In this document: in pieces, positions 42,333-50,980 of the stretch
Position numbering within the stretch: position 1 is the first letter of the stretch
How the letters are laid out: every line of letters starts with the position of its first letter
Source: Streptomyces spinosus
GTDB lineage: Bacteria > Actinomycetota > Actinomycetes > Streptomycetales > Streptomycetaceae
Assembly (NCBI RefSeq): GCF_020400655.1
Contig: NZ_JAINRC010000018.1
Span: 124,001 to 188,000, forward strand
Length of the DNA: 64,000 nt
Reading direction: 5' to 3'
Notes under the pieces: generated by a model
Told to the model about the DNA's origin: nothing
The model's database searches: none
What the model saw: only the letters and a program-made list of their open reading frames with translations
Made by a program: the position numbers and the translations under genes

Positions 42333-42908
42333 ATGGACGAGGCGACGTTCGGCGGGCTGCTGCGTGCGGCACGGCAGCGGGCCCTGCTGACCCTGGAGAG
42401 TCTCGCCGAGGCTTCCGGGGTGAGCGTCCGGGCCATCAGCGACATGGAACGAGGCAAGAGCCTGCCCCGGCAGGCCACGCTGAACGAGTTGCTGGACGCC
42501 CTGGAACTGAGCGAGGAGGAACGGCGCCCCCTCGTACAGGCGTCCGCACGGCGTGCCGGACGGGTGCCACGGCAGTTGCCGCCGGATCTGTCGGCGTTCC
42601 GCGGACGCGCCGGTACCCGGGGCAACATCGGCTACGTCCGGCAGCGCCTGGGCGACCTCGACGGCGCGATCGCCGACTACCGCGCGTCGCTGCGGCTCTA
42701 CGAGGAGGTCCTCGACGAGTACAAGCAGGCGGAAGTGCTCGACGACCTGGCCTCCGCCCAGTTGGAGCGCGGAGAGACACAGGAGGCACGGGCCAACCTG
42801 GTCCGTTCGGCCGAACTCTTCGCCGGGTTGCGGGTCGCGCGCGCCGCGGAGATGCGCGCCAAGGCGGAGGCACTCGCCAAAGCACCGACGGCGACGCCGG
42901 GCCTCTAG
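42333..42908 (+). CDS. XRE-family regulator with TPR tail, internally deleted
   Basis: The protein has 191 residues. Residues 1-70 are an XRE HTH (FGGLLRAARQRALLTLESLAEASGVSVRAISDMERGKS) that in Streptomyces normally opens large HTH-NB-ARC-TPR proteins of over 700 residues. Here QLPPDLSAFRGRAG (about 80-93) is followed straight away by TPR-like helices (NIGYVRQRLGDLDGAIADYRASLRLYEEVL). The ATP-binding domain is missing and the frame is kept, so an internal deletion of about 600 codons is likely. The product may still bind DNA. A MITE-like element abuts the stop codon. Confidence 0.72.
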   Translation: MDEATFGGLLRAARQRALLTLESLAEASGVSVRAISDMERGKSLPRQATLNELLDALELSEEERRPLVQASARRAGRVPRQLPPDLSAFRGRAGTRGNIGYVRQRLGDLDGAIADYRASLRLYEEVLDEYKQAEVLDDLASAQLERGETQEARANLVRSAELFAGLRVARAAEMRAKAEALAKAPTATPGL

Positions 42909-43067
42909 GGTCTTTCGTTTGGATCAGGCCGGATCAGGGAGCGGGGTCTGGTGCCGTGCGTCGCAAGGCGGAGGAGGGCGCCATGGCGGAGCCATGGCAA
43001 CCGACGACAACGCGGCGAGGCGCGGCACCAGGGCCCGCGGAGCCCGGCGTGATCCGAACGAGCGGCC
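42909..43067. repeat. MITE-like palindromic element, copy 2
   Basis: About 159 bp with the same order of blocks as copy 1 at 26588. Left end GGTCTTTCGTTTGGATCAG, right end GTGATCCGAACGAGCGGCC, near-inverse of each other. The interior has GGTGCCGTGCGTCGC against GCGAGGCGCGGCACC and the GCCATGGCGGAGCCATGGC core in common with copy 1. The left end directly follows CTAG, which holds the stop of the XRE gene. Confidence 0.85.
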
Positions 43068-43096
43068 CCGGGGGCCCGGCGTGGACCGCGGAACCG

Positions 43097-43894
43097 TCAT
43101 CGGGCCAGGGAAGCCGCGTCGCCCATGACCACGACGGGATGGTCGGCGGGGTCGAGCGTGCGCAGCAGCTGCTTCATGTGGGCCTTGGAGACGCTGATGC
43201 ACGCGTGGGTGGGGCCGCCGTGGTCGACGTGGATCCATATGCCCCCGCCGCGGTTCGCCCCCATCGGGTGAGTGCCGTCCATCGGCGACGTACCGGGCCG
43301 CCGGTTGTAGTCGATGGCGATGACGTAGTCGAAGGAGCCACCGAGCGGTTCGCCCTCGAAGCCGGTGCCGCCGGCCCAGAAGGCGCCGGAGTGGTGGTAG
43401 GGCAACTTGGCACCGGGGTCGGGCAGGCGGCCGCCGGCGTCGCTGAGGCCGAACACTCCTGTCGGGCTGTGCAGGTCGCCCTCGTAGTGCTCGTCGGTCC
43501 ATCCCCTGTAGCCGTTGTGCGCGTCCCACACCGCCCCGGGACGCCAGCCGTCGTCGCTCCGCTGCCAGAGTACGACTTTCGAGGTGGCCGACTTCCGGCC
43601 GGCTCCGGTGACGAGGACGACCTGCCGGGTGTCGGCCGGGATCTTCGCCAGCGTCTCGGGGCCGAGCCCCGGCAGTTGCGCGGGGAGCTCGGGCCGCGCC
43701 CGGGTGGTCGCCTTCGACGCGGCCGGGGCGGACGCCGACTGTCCGCTCTCCGGCCCGGCGGCGGCCTGGTCGTCGGAGATGCTCCTGGCTGCCGGAGCGG
43801 AGGCGCCGGCGGGCAGGTGCTGGCAGGCGGTTACGCCCAGCGCGGAGATGACGAGCGCCGCGGTCGCCGACAGGCAGGTCTTGTGGAGACGCAT
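43097..43894 (-). CDS. L,D-transpeptidase (YkuD family) lipoprotein
   Basis: The 265-residue protein has a lipoprotein signal: hydrophobic 9-23 with lipobox GVTAC. A Ser/Ala/Pro linker leads to a YkuD-type domain (about 80-265) with WDAHNGYRGWTDEHYEGDLHSPTGVFGL and the catalytic GGGIWIHVDHGGPTHACIS. The nucleophile Cys is kept, but the usual S/T-H/A-G-C stretch reads THAC. L,D-transpeptidases make 3-3 crosslinks or anchor proteins in peptidoglycan; lipid-anchored versions act at the outer face of the membrane. Confidence 0.82.
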   Translation of the reverse strand: MRLHKTCLSATAALVISALGVTACQHLPAGASAPAARSISDDQAAAGPESGQSASAPAASKATTRARPELPAQLPGLGPETLAKIPADTRQVVLVTGAGRKSATSKVVLWQRSDDGWRPGAVWDAHNGYRGWTDEHYEGDLHSPTGVFGLSDAGGRLPDPGAKLPYHHSGAFWAGGTGFEGEPLGGSFDYVIAIDYNRRPGTSPMDGTHPMGANRGGGIWIHVDHGGPTHACISVSKAHMKQLLRTLDPADHPVVVMGDAASLAR

Positions 43895-44222
43895 GGGTGC
43901 AGGCTTTCTCGATCGGGAGGGGTGGAGGAAATCGCGTGGGGGCCGCCGTGCCGCGACGCGCGAGTGGTGCCACCCCAAGTCGCGGCGTGCTCGACCTCGT
44001 CGGGCGGACCACGCGAGGAGCCCCGGGTCGCGAGGGCGTTCCATGGCCTTCGGCCGATCACCAGGGCGGTCCGCGACACGGGGAGGTCGGATGCCGCAGC
44101 CCGGCCGCGGCGCCGAGGCCGCGTACGGCGCGGCGGCCGCGGGCGGGAGCCGGGTCTCCCCAGCCGCCTGCCGCCCGCGTCGGCGGCAGGCCTCCGGGTG
44201 CGTCACACGGTTGCGCGAGGAT
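43895..44222. other. Intergenic region upstream of the L,D-transpeptidase
   Basis: No gene is supported here. Reading frames are Arg/Pro-rich without domains. It contains the promoter side of the L,D-transpeptidase gene. Confidence 0.4.
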
Positions 44223-44232
44223 CACACGTGTG
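44223..44232. promoter_or_regulatory. CACACGTGTG palindrome
   Basis: A perfect 10-bp palindrome, the leftmost of a set of ACACGTGT/CACATGTG sites that recur to 60.5 kb. It lies 52 bp past the end of the anti-sigma-type gene. The factor, if any, is unknown. Confidence 0.35.
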
Positions 44233-44283
44233 CCGGGGGGCGGCCTGCCGCGTGTGCTTCCGTGTCGCCGGCCGGGCCGCGGT

Positions 44284-45492
44284 TCAGCTGTGGGCGTTCC
44301 TGGGCACGGTGATCTGGTGCTCGCCCCAGTTCATCCGGGTGATCGCCCGGCAGTCGACCCTCGTGCCCGCTTCCAGGCCCGCCCTGCCGGCCCTGGCCGA
44401 GGGTTCCACCAGCAGGTACTCGTCGCTGAGCATGGAGCCGGTGGCGGGGTCGAAGACCAGCCGCTGCCTGGTGGTCCCCAGAGGGGTCCGATACGTGTCG
44501 GGGGGTTCGACCCCCACGCCTTCGCGCCCCAGCGCGTCGGTGACGTGTCCGAGCACGCGGACCCCGGGCAGACCGGCCATCAGCCGGTACGCCGCGGCAC
44601 GGACGGCGGGCTTCACGGGCATGGTGACGAGGTTGCCCGCCTGTCGCAGCATCCAGGTACTCCGACCCGGCGCGCTGTGGTCCGCGCTGTCGTCCTGGGC
44701 GTAGAGCTTCTCCAGGTAGTGGCGGAGTGCTCCGTCGGTGGCGGGCAGTGCCCGCAGCTCCTTGTACGAGACGTTGTCCGGGCCGAGGGCGTAGATCTTG
44801 TCGTCGATGTTCGTCCGCATGACCGTCGGCCGCCCGGTTCCCATCACGAAGCGGTGCCTGGCGGTCCCGGACGCCGCACTCGTCTCGGTCTCGACCTCGC
44901 GGGGCGAGCCCGCAGCCCGCCAGCGCGTCCGGTCCGCCGCGGTTCGGGGTTCGGTCACGGAGTCCAGCCCCGAGACCGCCAGGCTCCCGGTACCGGGCCG
45001 CACGCCCACCGACCATTCCTCCGTCGACGTGACGCGCAGCGCGAAGAGCTGCCCGTTCGCTTCGGCGACGTCCGTGTACCGCGACTGCGTGGTGGTCTGC
45101 CAGTAGGCCGCTTCGGCGGAGACCTCTGCCTTCTTCGCCGCGCTGAGGAGTTCGATACGACCGTCCACGTCCGCGGCACCGCTCGGTGCCCGCGTCGCGG
45201 CGGAGGACCGCGGCCGGGCCGTGGAACCGTCGTCCGGCGCATGTGTGCCGAGCGTGTTCACGGTCACCACGACGGACGCCGCCACCGCTGCGAGGGCCAC
45301 CGCTCCGAGGGGGCGGTACCGGCTCCTCAGCCGCCTGACGTGGCCGTCCGCGGGGTCGGAGACGATGTGCGCGTAGAGCCGGCGCTGCCGCATCGGGTCC
45401 ACCAGCCGGGAGGGGTTCAGCTCGTCGGGCCGTGCGTCCGCGAGCACCTTCATGGCGTCGGGCCGTCCGGACCGCTTGGCGGAGTTCTTCAT
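44284..45492 (-). CDS. CU044_5270-family membrane protein (putative anti-sigma partner)
   Basis: The 402-residue protein has a short cytoplasmic N-terminal region (1-60), one membrane helix (about 62-82, LGAVALAAVAASVVVTV) and a large extracellular domain with AAYWQTTTQSRY and ETYRTPLGTTRQRLVFDPATG-like segments typical of the CU044_5270 family. These genes are nearly always cotranscribed with an ECF sigma factor. The ATG overlaps the sigma stop by 4 nt (ATGA). It probably controls the sigma factor from the membrane; no classical zinc anti-sigma motif is visible. Confidence 0.82.
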   Translation of the reverse strand: MKNSAKRSGRPDAMKVLADARPDELNPSRLVDPMRQRRLYAHIVSDPADGHVRRLRSRYRPLGAVALAAVAASVVVTVNTLGTHAPDDGSTARPRSSAATRAPSGAADVDGRIELLSAAKKAEVSAEAAYWQTTTQSRYTDVAEANGQLFALRVTSTEEWSVGVRPGTGSLAVSGLDSVTEPRTAADRTRWRAAGSPREVETETSAASGTARHRFVMGTGRPTVMRTNIDDKIYALGPDNVSYKELRALPATDGALRHYLEKLYAQDDSADHSAPGRSTWMLRQAGNLVTMPVKPAVRAAAYRLMAGLPGVRVLGHVTDALGREGVGVEPPDTYRTPLGTTRQRLVFDPATGSMLSDEYLLVEPSARAGRAGLEAGTRVDCRAITRMNWGEHQITVPRNAHS

Positions 45493-46058
45493 GCGGGCGC
45501 TCCTTGCTGCTGGGTGTGGATCGTGGCCTCCAACGGGGTGTGTACGGACGCCGCCTCTGTCGCCTGTGCCGTCTCCAGGACCTTCTCCAGACGGCGGCGG
45601 GCCCGGAACAGCCGGACCGTGAGCGTGGCGCCGGTGCAGTTCAGGACCTGGGCCGCCTCCTTGGCGCTCAGGCCGTGCCAGGCGATCAGCGTCAGCAGTT
45701 CCCGGTCGGTGTCCGACAGGCTCGCGAGGGCCTTCAACGCGATGTGCCGGTCGGTGACCTCCGCCGCGACGTCACCGGCGTGTATCTGGGTGCCGCGGCT
45801 GATGCGCTCTGCTTCCTCCGCGGCGATGGCGTACCGGAGGGCGTCGCGGCGGCGCAGTTCTCGCACCAGGTTGCGGGCCACTCCCAGAAGCCACGGCAGC
45901 GCCGGTTCGGGGAGGTCGTGCCTTCGCCGCCAGGCGACCGTGAACGTCTCGCTGGTGATGTCCTCTCCTGCTTGCCGTCCGACGAGGCTCGTCGCATAGC
46001 CAAGGACGCGCGGGTAGCACTCCTCGTAAACGTCTCGGAAGCGCTCGGCAGTTGTCAC
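45489..46058 (-). CDS. ECF RNA polymerase sigma factor
   Basis: The protein has 189 residues from GTG 46058, preceded by GGGAG. Region 2 is FRDVYEECYPRVLGYATSLVGRQAGEDITSETFTVAWRRR and region 4 is SDTDRELLTLIAWHGLSAKEAAQVLNCTGATLTVRLFRARRRL. It belongs with the ECF group paired with CU044_5270 proteins, with which it overlaps by 4 nt. It directs transcription of an unknown envelope or stress regulon. Confidence 0.88.
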   Translation of the reverse strand: MTTAERFRDVYEECYPRVLGYATSLVGRQAGEDITSETFTVAWRRRHDLPEPALPWLLGVARNLVRELRRRDALRYAIAAEEAERISRGTQIHAGDVAAEVTDRHIALKALASLSDTDRELLTLIAWHGLSAKEAAQVLNCTGATLTVRLFRARRRLEKVLETAQATEAASVHTPLEATIHTQQQGAPA

Positions 46059-46329
46059 GGACGCGCTCCCTTCATCCTGGCTCTCACACCGAGCAATGCG
46101 CGCTGACGCCCGTTCCTTACACGCGAGGGAGGAAAATCTGCCGAAGTGATCGACGTCATATCGCCGCCCCACATCCCGGCAGGTCAGCCGGCGCGTGATG
46201 CCCTTTCAGCACCAGCGGCCCGCGGGGGACCCTGAAGATGCGCACCGCCTCCTGCGCCGGTCTGCTCGCCTGCCCTCGCCGCGGCTCTCACGGCTTGAGG
46301 CAGCGGCGACGACACCGGGGCCGAAGAGG

Positions 46330-46677
46330 TCAGGTGGAGGTGGGTGGCGCGGTGAGGTGGGCGAGGATGTCGGTGACGTGCAGCATGCGTTCGAGGTGGG
46401 GCGGCCGGTTGTCCAGGTGGAGGGTGGCTCCGAGGGCGCTGGTGCGACGGTGGATCATGAGCAGGGCCGCCAGCCCGGAGGAGTCGATGTACGCCAGCTC
46501 GCGGAAGTCGAGCCGGACGTCGGCCGGCGGTGGCCCGCCCGCCGTGAGCCGCCGACCGACCTCGTCGAGGAGGTCGTCGCTGGTGTCGTAGTCGAGTTCG
46601 CCGCCGACCAGGACGGTCAGCGTGGTGGGCTCGCGGCGGACGGTCAGGGTGAATTCGCCGGGCGGCATGTGCGTCAT
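46330..46677 (-). CDS. STAS-domain anti-sigma factor antagonist
   Basis: The 115-residue STAS domain protein carries the phosphorylation loop YIDSSGLAALL around residue 64. It starts within the stop of the B12-domain gene (ATGA), so their products are made in fixed ratio. STAS antagonists bind anti-sigma kinases when unphosphorylated; a PP2C phosphatase that would reset the serine is found upstream only as a remnant. Confidence 0.88.
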   Translation of the reverse strand: MTHMPPGEFTLTVRREPTTLTVLVGGELDYDTSDDLLDEVGRRLTAGGPPPADVRLDFRELAYIDSSGLAALLMIHRRTSALGATLHLDNRPPHLERMLHVTDILAHLTAPPTST

Positions 46678-47753
46678 GCGTGTGTGCCGGGGGCGGGACG
46701 GGTGGTGTGCTCGGTCAGGGCGGTCCTGCCGTGGCCGAGGGTCTTCAGGGCGCGGGGGAAGTCGTGGAGTTGGCCGGTCAGGGCGTCGAGGCCGGCCGAC
46801 AGCGAGTGGGCGGGGACACCCCTGGCTGTGAGGATGCCGGCGGTCCAGGTGAGGAAGGTCGTGAACAGGTCGGGGTCGTCGACGTAGAGCGCGGCGGCCA
46901 GGAAGTCGACGATGTGGGCGATGTCCTCGGCGGTGCGTTCGTGCTGGGCACCGCTGTAGGCGCGCATGGCGGGGAAGCGGTCCTCCAGGTCGGCCAGGGT
47001 CTGCTTGACGATCTGGGGCCGGGACCGGGCGACCAGGGTGTATTCCTGGTCGGCCAGGTGCGGCAGGTCGTCGACCGTGTGCCGGATCGCCGACGCGTCC
47101 GGCCGCGGTATGCCCGCCGCCAGGACGGCGACCGCGGCCCGTGCGTCGGCCGCCCACCGGTCGGCGCCCAGAGCGGTGGCGTAGCGGCCTCGGGGGCCGA
47201 AGGCGCGGCCTCCGGCCAGGACGGGGACACCGATGGCCTGGCACGCGGTGATGGCGGCGTGCGCGGTCGGCAGGTGGGTGGGGATCGATCCGGACAGCAG
47301 GACCGCGTCGGGGTCGGTCAGGTGCAGGTGGGCGACCAGGTGCGGGGTGGGTGTCTGGGCGCCGAGGTAGTCCACCTGCCAGCCGTGCAGGGTGAGGATC
47401 TCGGCGACCAGGCGGGCGGGCAGTGCGTGCCATTCCCCGTCCACGCAGGCCACCGTCACCCGGCCGCGGTCCGGTGCGGGCCGGCCGGCGCCGGGATGGT
47501 GGGCGAGGGAGGCGATGACCCGCTCGTTGATGGCGGTGGCGGCGTGCTCCTGGGCGACGCTGATACGGTCCGCCGCCCATTCGATGCCGACTTTCTCCTG
47601 CACGGGTGCGATGACCTGGAGCAGGAGCGTTTCCCGGCTCACCCCCTGGGCGAGGGCGTCGTGGACGGTCGCGACGGCTCGCTGCTCGTCACCGTCGATC
47701 ACGGCCTGCCACAGCCGTCGCACCGCACCGGTCGTCGCGGTGGGCTCACTCAC
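46674..47753 (-). CDS. Cobalamin-binding sensor protein (B12-binding-2 plus B12-binding)
   Basis: The 359-residue protein has an N-terminal helical B12-cap domain (about 10-90, with DRISVAQEHAAT as in CarH-type sensors), a Rossmann-like B12 domain (96-205) containing DGEWHALP, whose His109 is in place to be the lower cobalt ligand, and a C-terminal helical domain of about 130 residues. There is no HTH. Instead it is coupled to a STAS protein. This suggests that light or adenosylcobalamin controls a partner-switching pathway rather than DNA directly; that is inference. Confidence 0.82.
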   Translation of the reverse strand: MSEPTATTGAVRRLWQAVIDGDEQRAVATVHDALAQGVSRETLLLQVIAPVQEKVGIEWAADRISVAQEHAATAINERVIASLAHHPGAGRPAPDRGRVTVACVDGEWHALPARLVAEILTLHGWQVDYLGAQTPTPHLVAHLHLTDPDAVLLSGSIPTHLPTAHAAITACQAIGVPVLAGGRAFGPRGRYATALGADRWAADARAAVAVLAAGIPRPDASAIRHTVDDLPHLADQEYTLVARSRPQIVKQTLADLEDRFPAMRAYSGAQHERTAEDIAHIVDFLAAALYVDDPDLFTTFLTWTAGILTARGVPAHSLSAGLDALTGQLHDFPRALKTLGHGRTALTEHTTRPAPGTHA

Positions 47754-47804
47754 TGCCTGCTCCTCCTGGTCGGTCCCCGTCGGTCGTACGGCGGTCGACG
47801 ATGC

Positions 47805-48030
47805 TCAGCGCGCCGGTGTCGGGGTGGTGATGGCCATGACGGCCATGTCGTCGTGGCGGCCGGTGCCCAGCCACCGCGCGGCCGGCATCCGTACCCGCTC
47901 CACCACCGCCTCCGCCGGCATGCCCACGCACCCGGCGAGCGTCCGCCTCAGCCGGTCCTCCCCGAAGAGCTCATCACCCAGCGGGCCGCCGCGGGCCTCA
48001 GTCCACGCCGGGCCGGTCTGCCGGCCGGCT
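47805..48030 (-). pseudogene. C-terminal remnant of a SpoIIE/PP2C-type phosphatase
   Basis: The frame reads TEARGGPLGDELFGEDRLRR, then AAEAVVERV-type helix and TGRHDDMAVMAI, which is the last part of a PP2C (RsbU/SpoIIE) domain, including the final metal-binding Asp-Asp. The N-terminal three quarters are absent: upstream codons do not continue the fold. It lies 51 nt before the B12-domain gene, so it was probably the first gene of that operon before truncation. Confidence 0.65.
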
Positions 48031-48465
48031 CCGGGTCGACGGGCGGAACAGCTGTGGGATGCAGTCACGAACAGAGGCACGCACGGTGCGCACCTCACCA
48101 CCTTCCTGCCATACGGGAACAGATTTCCTTCGGCAACCGTCCCGCACGAGCCCCGGCCATTGCAAGCCTCCCGCGAAAGGCGTCCGCAAACACCACGAAT
48201 CAGCCTGGCGCGGGGCTTGCCGTCAAAGTCCGCGACACGGGCATAACCGGATGGCTCACGGCTGAGGCCGGGCAGGGCGTCGCCGTGAGGTCACCGTGCG
48301 CACCGTGCGCTCTGACAGAGGCTGTCGTACGTGCCGAGGCCGGGGCCGGACCGTGGCCGGGGCACGGGCCAGCCATGGGCCGGGCCGCGCTCTTGCCGGC
48401 CGGGCAGCCGAACTCCGACAGCGGGCTGTCCCACGCGCCGGCCGCCGCCCGTGAGCGCGGGGCAG

Positions 48466-48473
48466 CACATGTG
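48466..48473. promoter_or_regulatory. CACATGTG palindrome
   Basis: One of three exact CACATGTG copies within 7 kb. Related CACGTGTC (48501) and ACATGTC (48531) lie close by. It falls just upstream of the GNAT remnant. Confidence 0.3.
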
Positions 48474-48479
48474 GCCATG

Positions 48480-48809
48480 AGCCGGGCCAGCCCCGGGGCG
48501 CACGTGTCACACATGCTGCGACCCGGCGGCGCACATGTCGGACAGCCCTTCGTCCAGGCCTGCCTCGCCGAGGTGGACGGGGTGCCCGCCGGAGCGGGCC
48601 TGGCGGGGCCGACCGGACGACATGTCGGGCACGCCGACATCGCTACCCTGCACGACCACCGGCGCCAGGGCGTCGGCCCCGCGGTGCCCCAGGCGATCCT
48701 GCGGGACGGCCGGACCACCGGGGCGTACACGGCGCATCCGCACTCCAGTCAGGAGGCGCTACCGCTCTTCGAGCAGGCCGGCTTGCGCACCCGGTGGGCG
48801 GGCCGCTAG
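48480..48809 (+). pseudogene. C-terminal half of a GNAT acetyltransferase
   Basis: The frame ending at TAG 48807 reads AEVDGVPAGAGLAGPTGRH, then ADIATLHDHRRQGVG (acetyl-CoA loop, usually RGxG) and SSQEALPLFEQAGLRTR, the usual end of a GNAT fold. The first half of the fold is not found upstream, and the loop has changed residues. It is probably a decaying fragment. Confidence 0.55.
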
Positions 48810-48867
48810 GCCGGGCCGGAGCGGATCACGCGCGCGCCGGGTGGGGCCGGAGCGGCGGAGGGGCGGC

Positions 48868-49350
48868 TCACACGCTTGGCGGCGAGCCGTCCGACAGCCG
48901 GGCGAGCTGCGCGTGCCACAGTTCGTCCAGGCGCTCCACCCACGTGGGCGACAACGTGTCGAACGCCTTCGGGAGGGAGGCGCGGACGGCGCTCTCGACG
49001 ACGATCTCCGTGCCGTCCCCGACCTCGGTGAGCAGGTACCCCTGGTACAGCCGGACACTGGTGCCCAGGCACATCCAGCCGAGCCGGCGGGGCGGTTCGT
49101 TCTCTCCCACGTAGACCTCGAACCGGTGGCCGCACCAGAGCACCTCGAAGGTCTGGGTGAAGGTCCGGGTGCTGACCTCCTCGCACCCCGGCACCCAGCT
49201 GGTCCAGCCCGCGGCGTCGGTGAGCACGCGGAAGACCCGCTCGGGCGGGCCGGGCACGACGGCCCGGACGTGGTGGAAGCCGTGGGCCTCGGCAGGTGAG
49301 AAGCCGGACGGCCAGTGGATGTCCGGGTGGCTGTCTGCGGGGTCGTGCAT
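48868..49350 (-). CDS. SRPBCC (polyketide cyclase/dehydrase-like) protein
   Basis: The 160-residue START-like fold protein opens with FHHVRAVVPGPPERVFRVLTDAAGWTSWVPGCEEV, a standard SRPBCC beginning, and ends in a long C-terminal helix (TWVERLDELWHAQLARL). Such proteins bind hydrophobic ligands in a deep cavity; function is not predictable. Start by ATG 49350; a GTG 15 nt upstream is possible. It is surrounded by gene remnants but itself looks intact. Confidence 0.78.
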   Translation of the reverse strand: MHDPADSHPDIHWPSGFSPAEAHGFHHVRAVVPGPPERVFRVLTDAAGWTSWVPGCEEVSTRTFTQTFEVLWCGHRFEVYVGENEPPRRLGWMCLGTSVRLYQGYLLTEVGDGTEIVVESAVRASLPKAFDTLSPTWVERLDELWHAQLARLSDGSPPSV

Positions 49351-49549
49351 CCCACTCTCTCTCACGTCGCTTCTGGCTCCGGTCGCCCTCCGGCGGCGCT
49401 CGTGACGCGTACCGCAGGACATGCCCCCGCCCAGGATGCGGTATCGCCCGTGCTGGTCCATACGTCATCTGACTGGCCGCGCACCGGCCCGCGCGTCAGC
49501 TGTCGCCGCTCCCGGTCTGCTCGGCCACCAGGTACGCGGCGTACCACTC

Positions 49550-49821
49550 GGCCCAGCAGACTCGGCGAGCCAGGCGTCCAGGGCTTCACGGTCGCGGGGC
49601 GCGGTCGGGGCGCCCTTCGGGTTCGTCCTCGCCGGGGGCTCGGCGCCCGGACCCGCCGCGACGATGGCGGCCTGACGGCGGCGGCCGTCGCCGAGGTGCT
49701 GCGCCAGGTCGCGCAGCGTCCAGTCCGGGCAGGTCGGGACCTGGACGTTTAGGTCGGCGGCGGACGCGATCGCGGCGCGGAACGCGGCCGAGCGGACTTC
49801 GATCAGCCGCAGGACCTCGGG
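49550..49821 (-). pseudogene. Fragment of a mycothiol-dependent/maleylpyruvate isomerase-type protein (TIGR03083)
   Basis: The frame reads LRLIEVRSAAFRAAIA, VPTCPDWTLRDLAQHLG and LDAWLAESA, the N-terminal DinB-like helices of the family. The start codon region and everything after about 90 residues are missing or in other frames. Normal members have 200-260 residues. Another truncated gene in the 47.8-50 kb block. Confidence 0.55.
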
Positions 49822-50071
49822 AATCCAAGATGTCCGGCACGTCGGTTGTGTACCACGGCGCCCCGGCCACCGGATAGCGCATTTGTTTCGGACCAACACC
49901 TCGGCGGCCGGGCGGAGCACCGGTGTTGTAGCCTCCTGGAACTCCGCGCACCGCTCGCCACCGGCGACTTCCCGAGCAGTGCGTGAACGCCGGCCTGATC
50001 AGTCACCGACCGTGGACCGCCGCAGGGACCGAAGGGACCGGCATCGCAACCATGGTCCGCGCTCCGTGCCC

Positions 50072-50827
50072 TCAGAGGGTGCGGGCGAACAGGGCGAGGA
50101 GCTCGGTCCAGTGCCGCTCGGCCGCGACGGGGTCGTAGGCGGCGGTGTCGGACTGGGTGTAGCCGTGGTGCGCGCCCTCGTAGACCTCGCACCGGTGCGT
50201 GACGCCCGCCTCGGTGAGTGCCTGCTCCAGGCGGCTGACCTCGTCTTCGGGCATCGACGGGTCGTCGTCGGCGTGCGCGAAGTACAGCTCGGCGGTGATC
50301 CGGCCGGCGAGCAGGTGGGGGCTGTCGGGCGCCTCGCTCGCCAGCCGGCCGCCGTGGAAGCCGGCCGCCGCGGCGACCCGGCCGGGATGGGTGCCGGCCG
50401 TGTACAGAGCGAGCCGGGCACCCATGCAGTAGCCGGTGACGCCCACCGGTCCCTCCGCCACCGAGGGCGCGTCCGCGAGCCAGTCCAGGTAGGCTCCGGC
50501 GTCGCGCTCGGTCAGGTCCGGCGTGAGCGACTCCATGACCGGGACGATCCGCTCCACGACGTCCGGCCGGGCCTCCGTGTCGATGAACTCGGGCAGCTCC
50601 ACGACCGGGGCGGGGCCGTGCCGGTAGAAGACGTTCGGCACGAGCACCGTGTAGCCGGACGCCGCCAGCCGGTCGGCCATCGCCTTCAGATGCGGGCGCA
50701 GCCCGAACGCGTCCTGGTACCCCAGCACACCTGGGTGTGCCGTCCTGTCGTCCGGACGGACGAGGTAGGCGTCGGCGGTACCGTCGGCGGTGGCGATGTC
50801 CACGGAGGTTCGGCTCAGGGCGCTCAT
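50072..50827 (-). CDS. Dienelactone hydrolase family protein
   Basis: The 251-residue alpha/beta hydrolase starts at ATG 50827 with AAAGGCGG upstream. The nucleophile is Cys in VGVTGYCMGAR, as in dienelactone hydrolase; YFAHADDDPSMP carries the Asp and YEGAHHGYTQ the His. It hydrolyses lactones or esters. It is divergent from the M20 peptidase gene. Confidence 0.85.
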   Translation of the reverse strand: MSALSRTSVDIATADGTADAYLVRPDDRTAHPGVLGYQDAFGLRPHLKAMADRLAASGYTVLVPNVFYRHGPAPVVELPEFIDTEARPDVVERIVPVMESLTPDLTERDAGAYLDWLADAPSVAEGPVGVTGYCMGARLALYTAGTHPGRVAAAAGFHGGRLASEAPDSPHLLAGRITAELYFAHADDDPSMPEDEVSRLEQALTEAGVTHRCEVYEGAHHGYTQSDTAAYDPVAAERHWTELLALFARTL

Positions 50828-50980
50828 GGCGGGCCGCCTTTCGGTGCGGTCGGGACGGGCGGCGGCACGACGCACACCGCCTCGCTCACACATGTCGAAC
50901 ACACCTGCTCGTCCCGTGATTCCCGTTCGCCGTGACACATCGCCATATGTTTCTCTGCGGCCGGCCCGCGCAGAGCGGGA

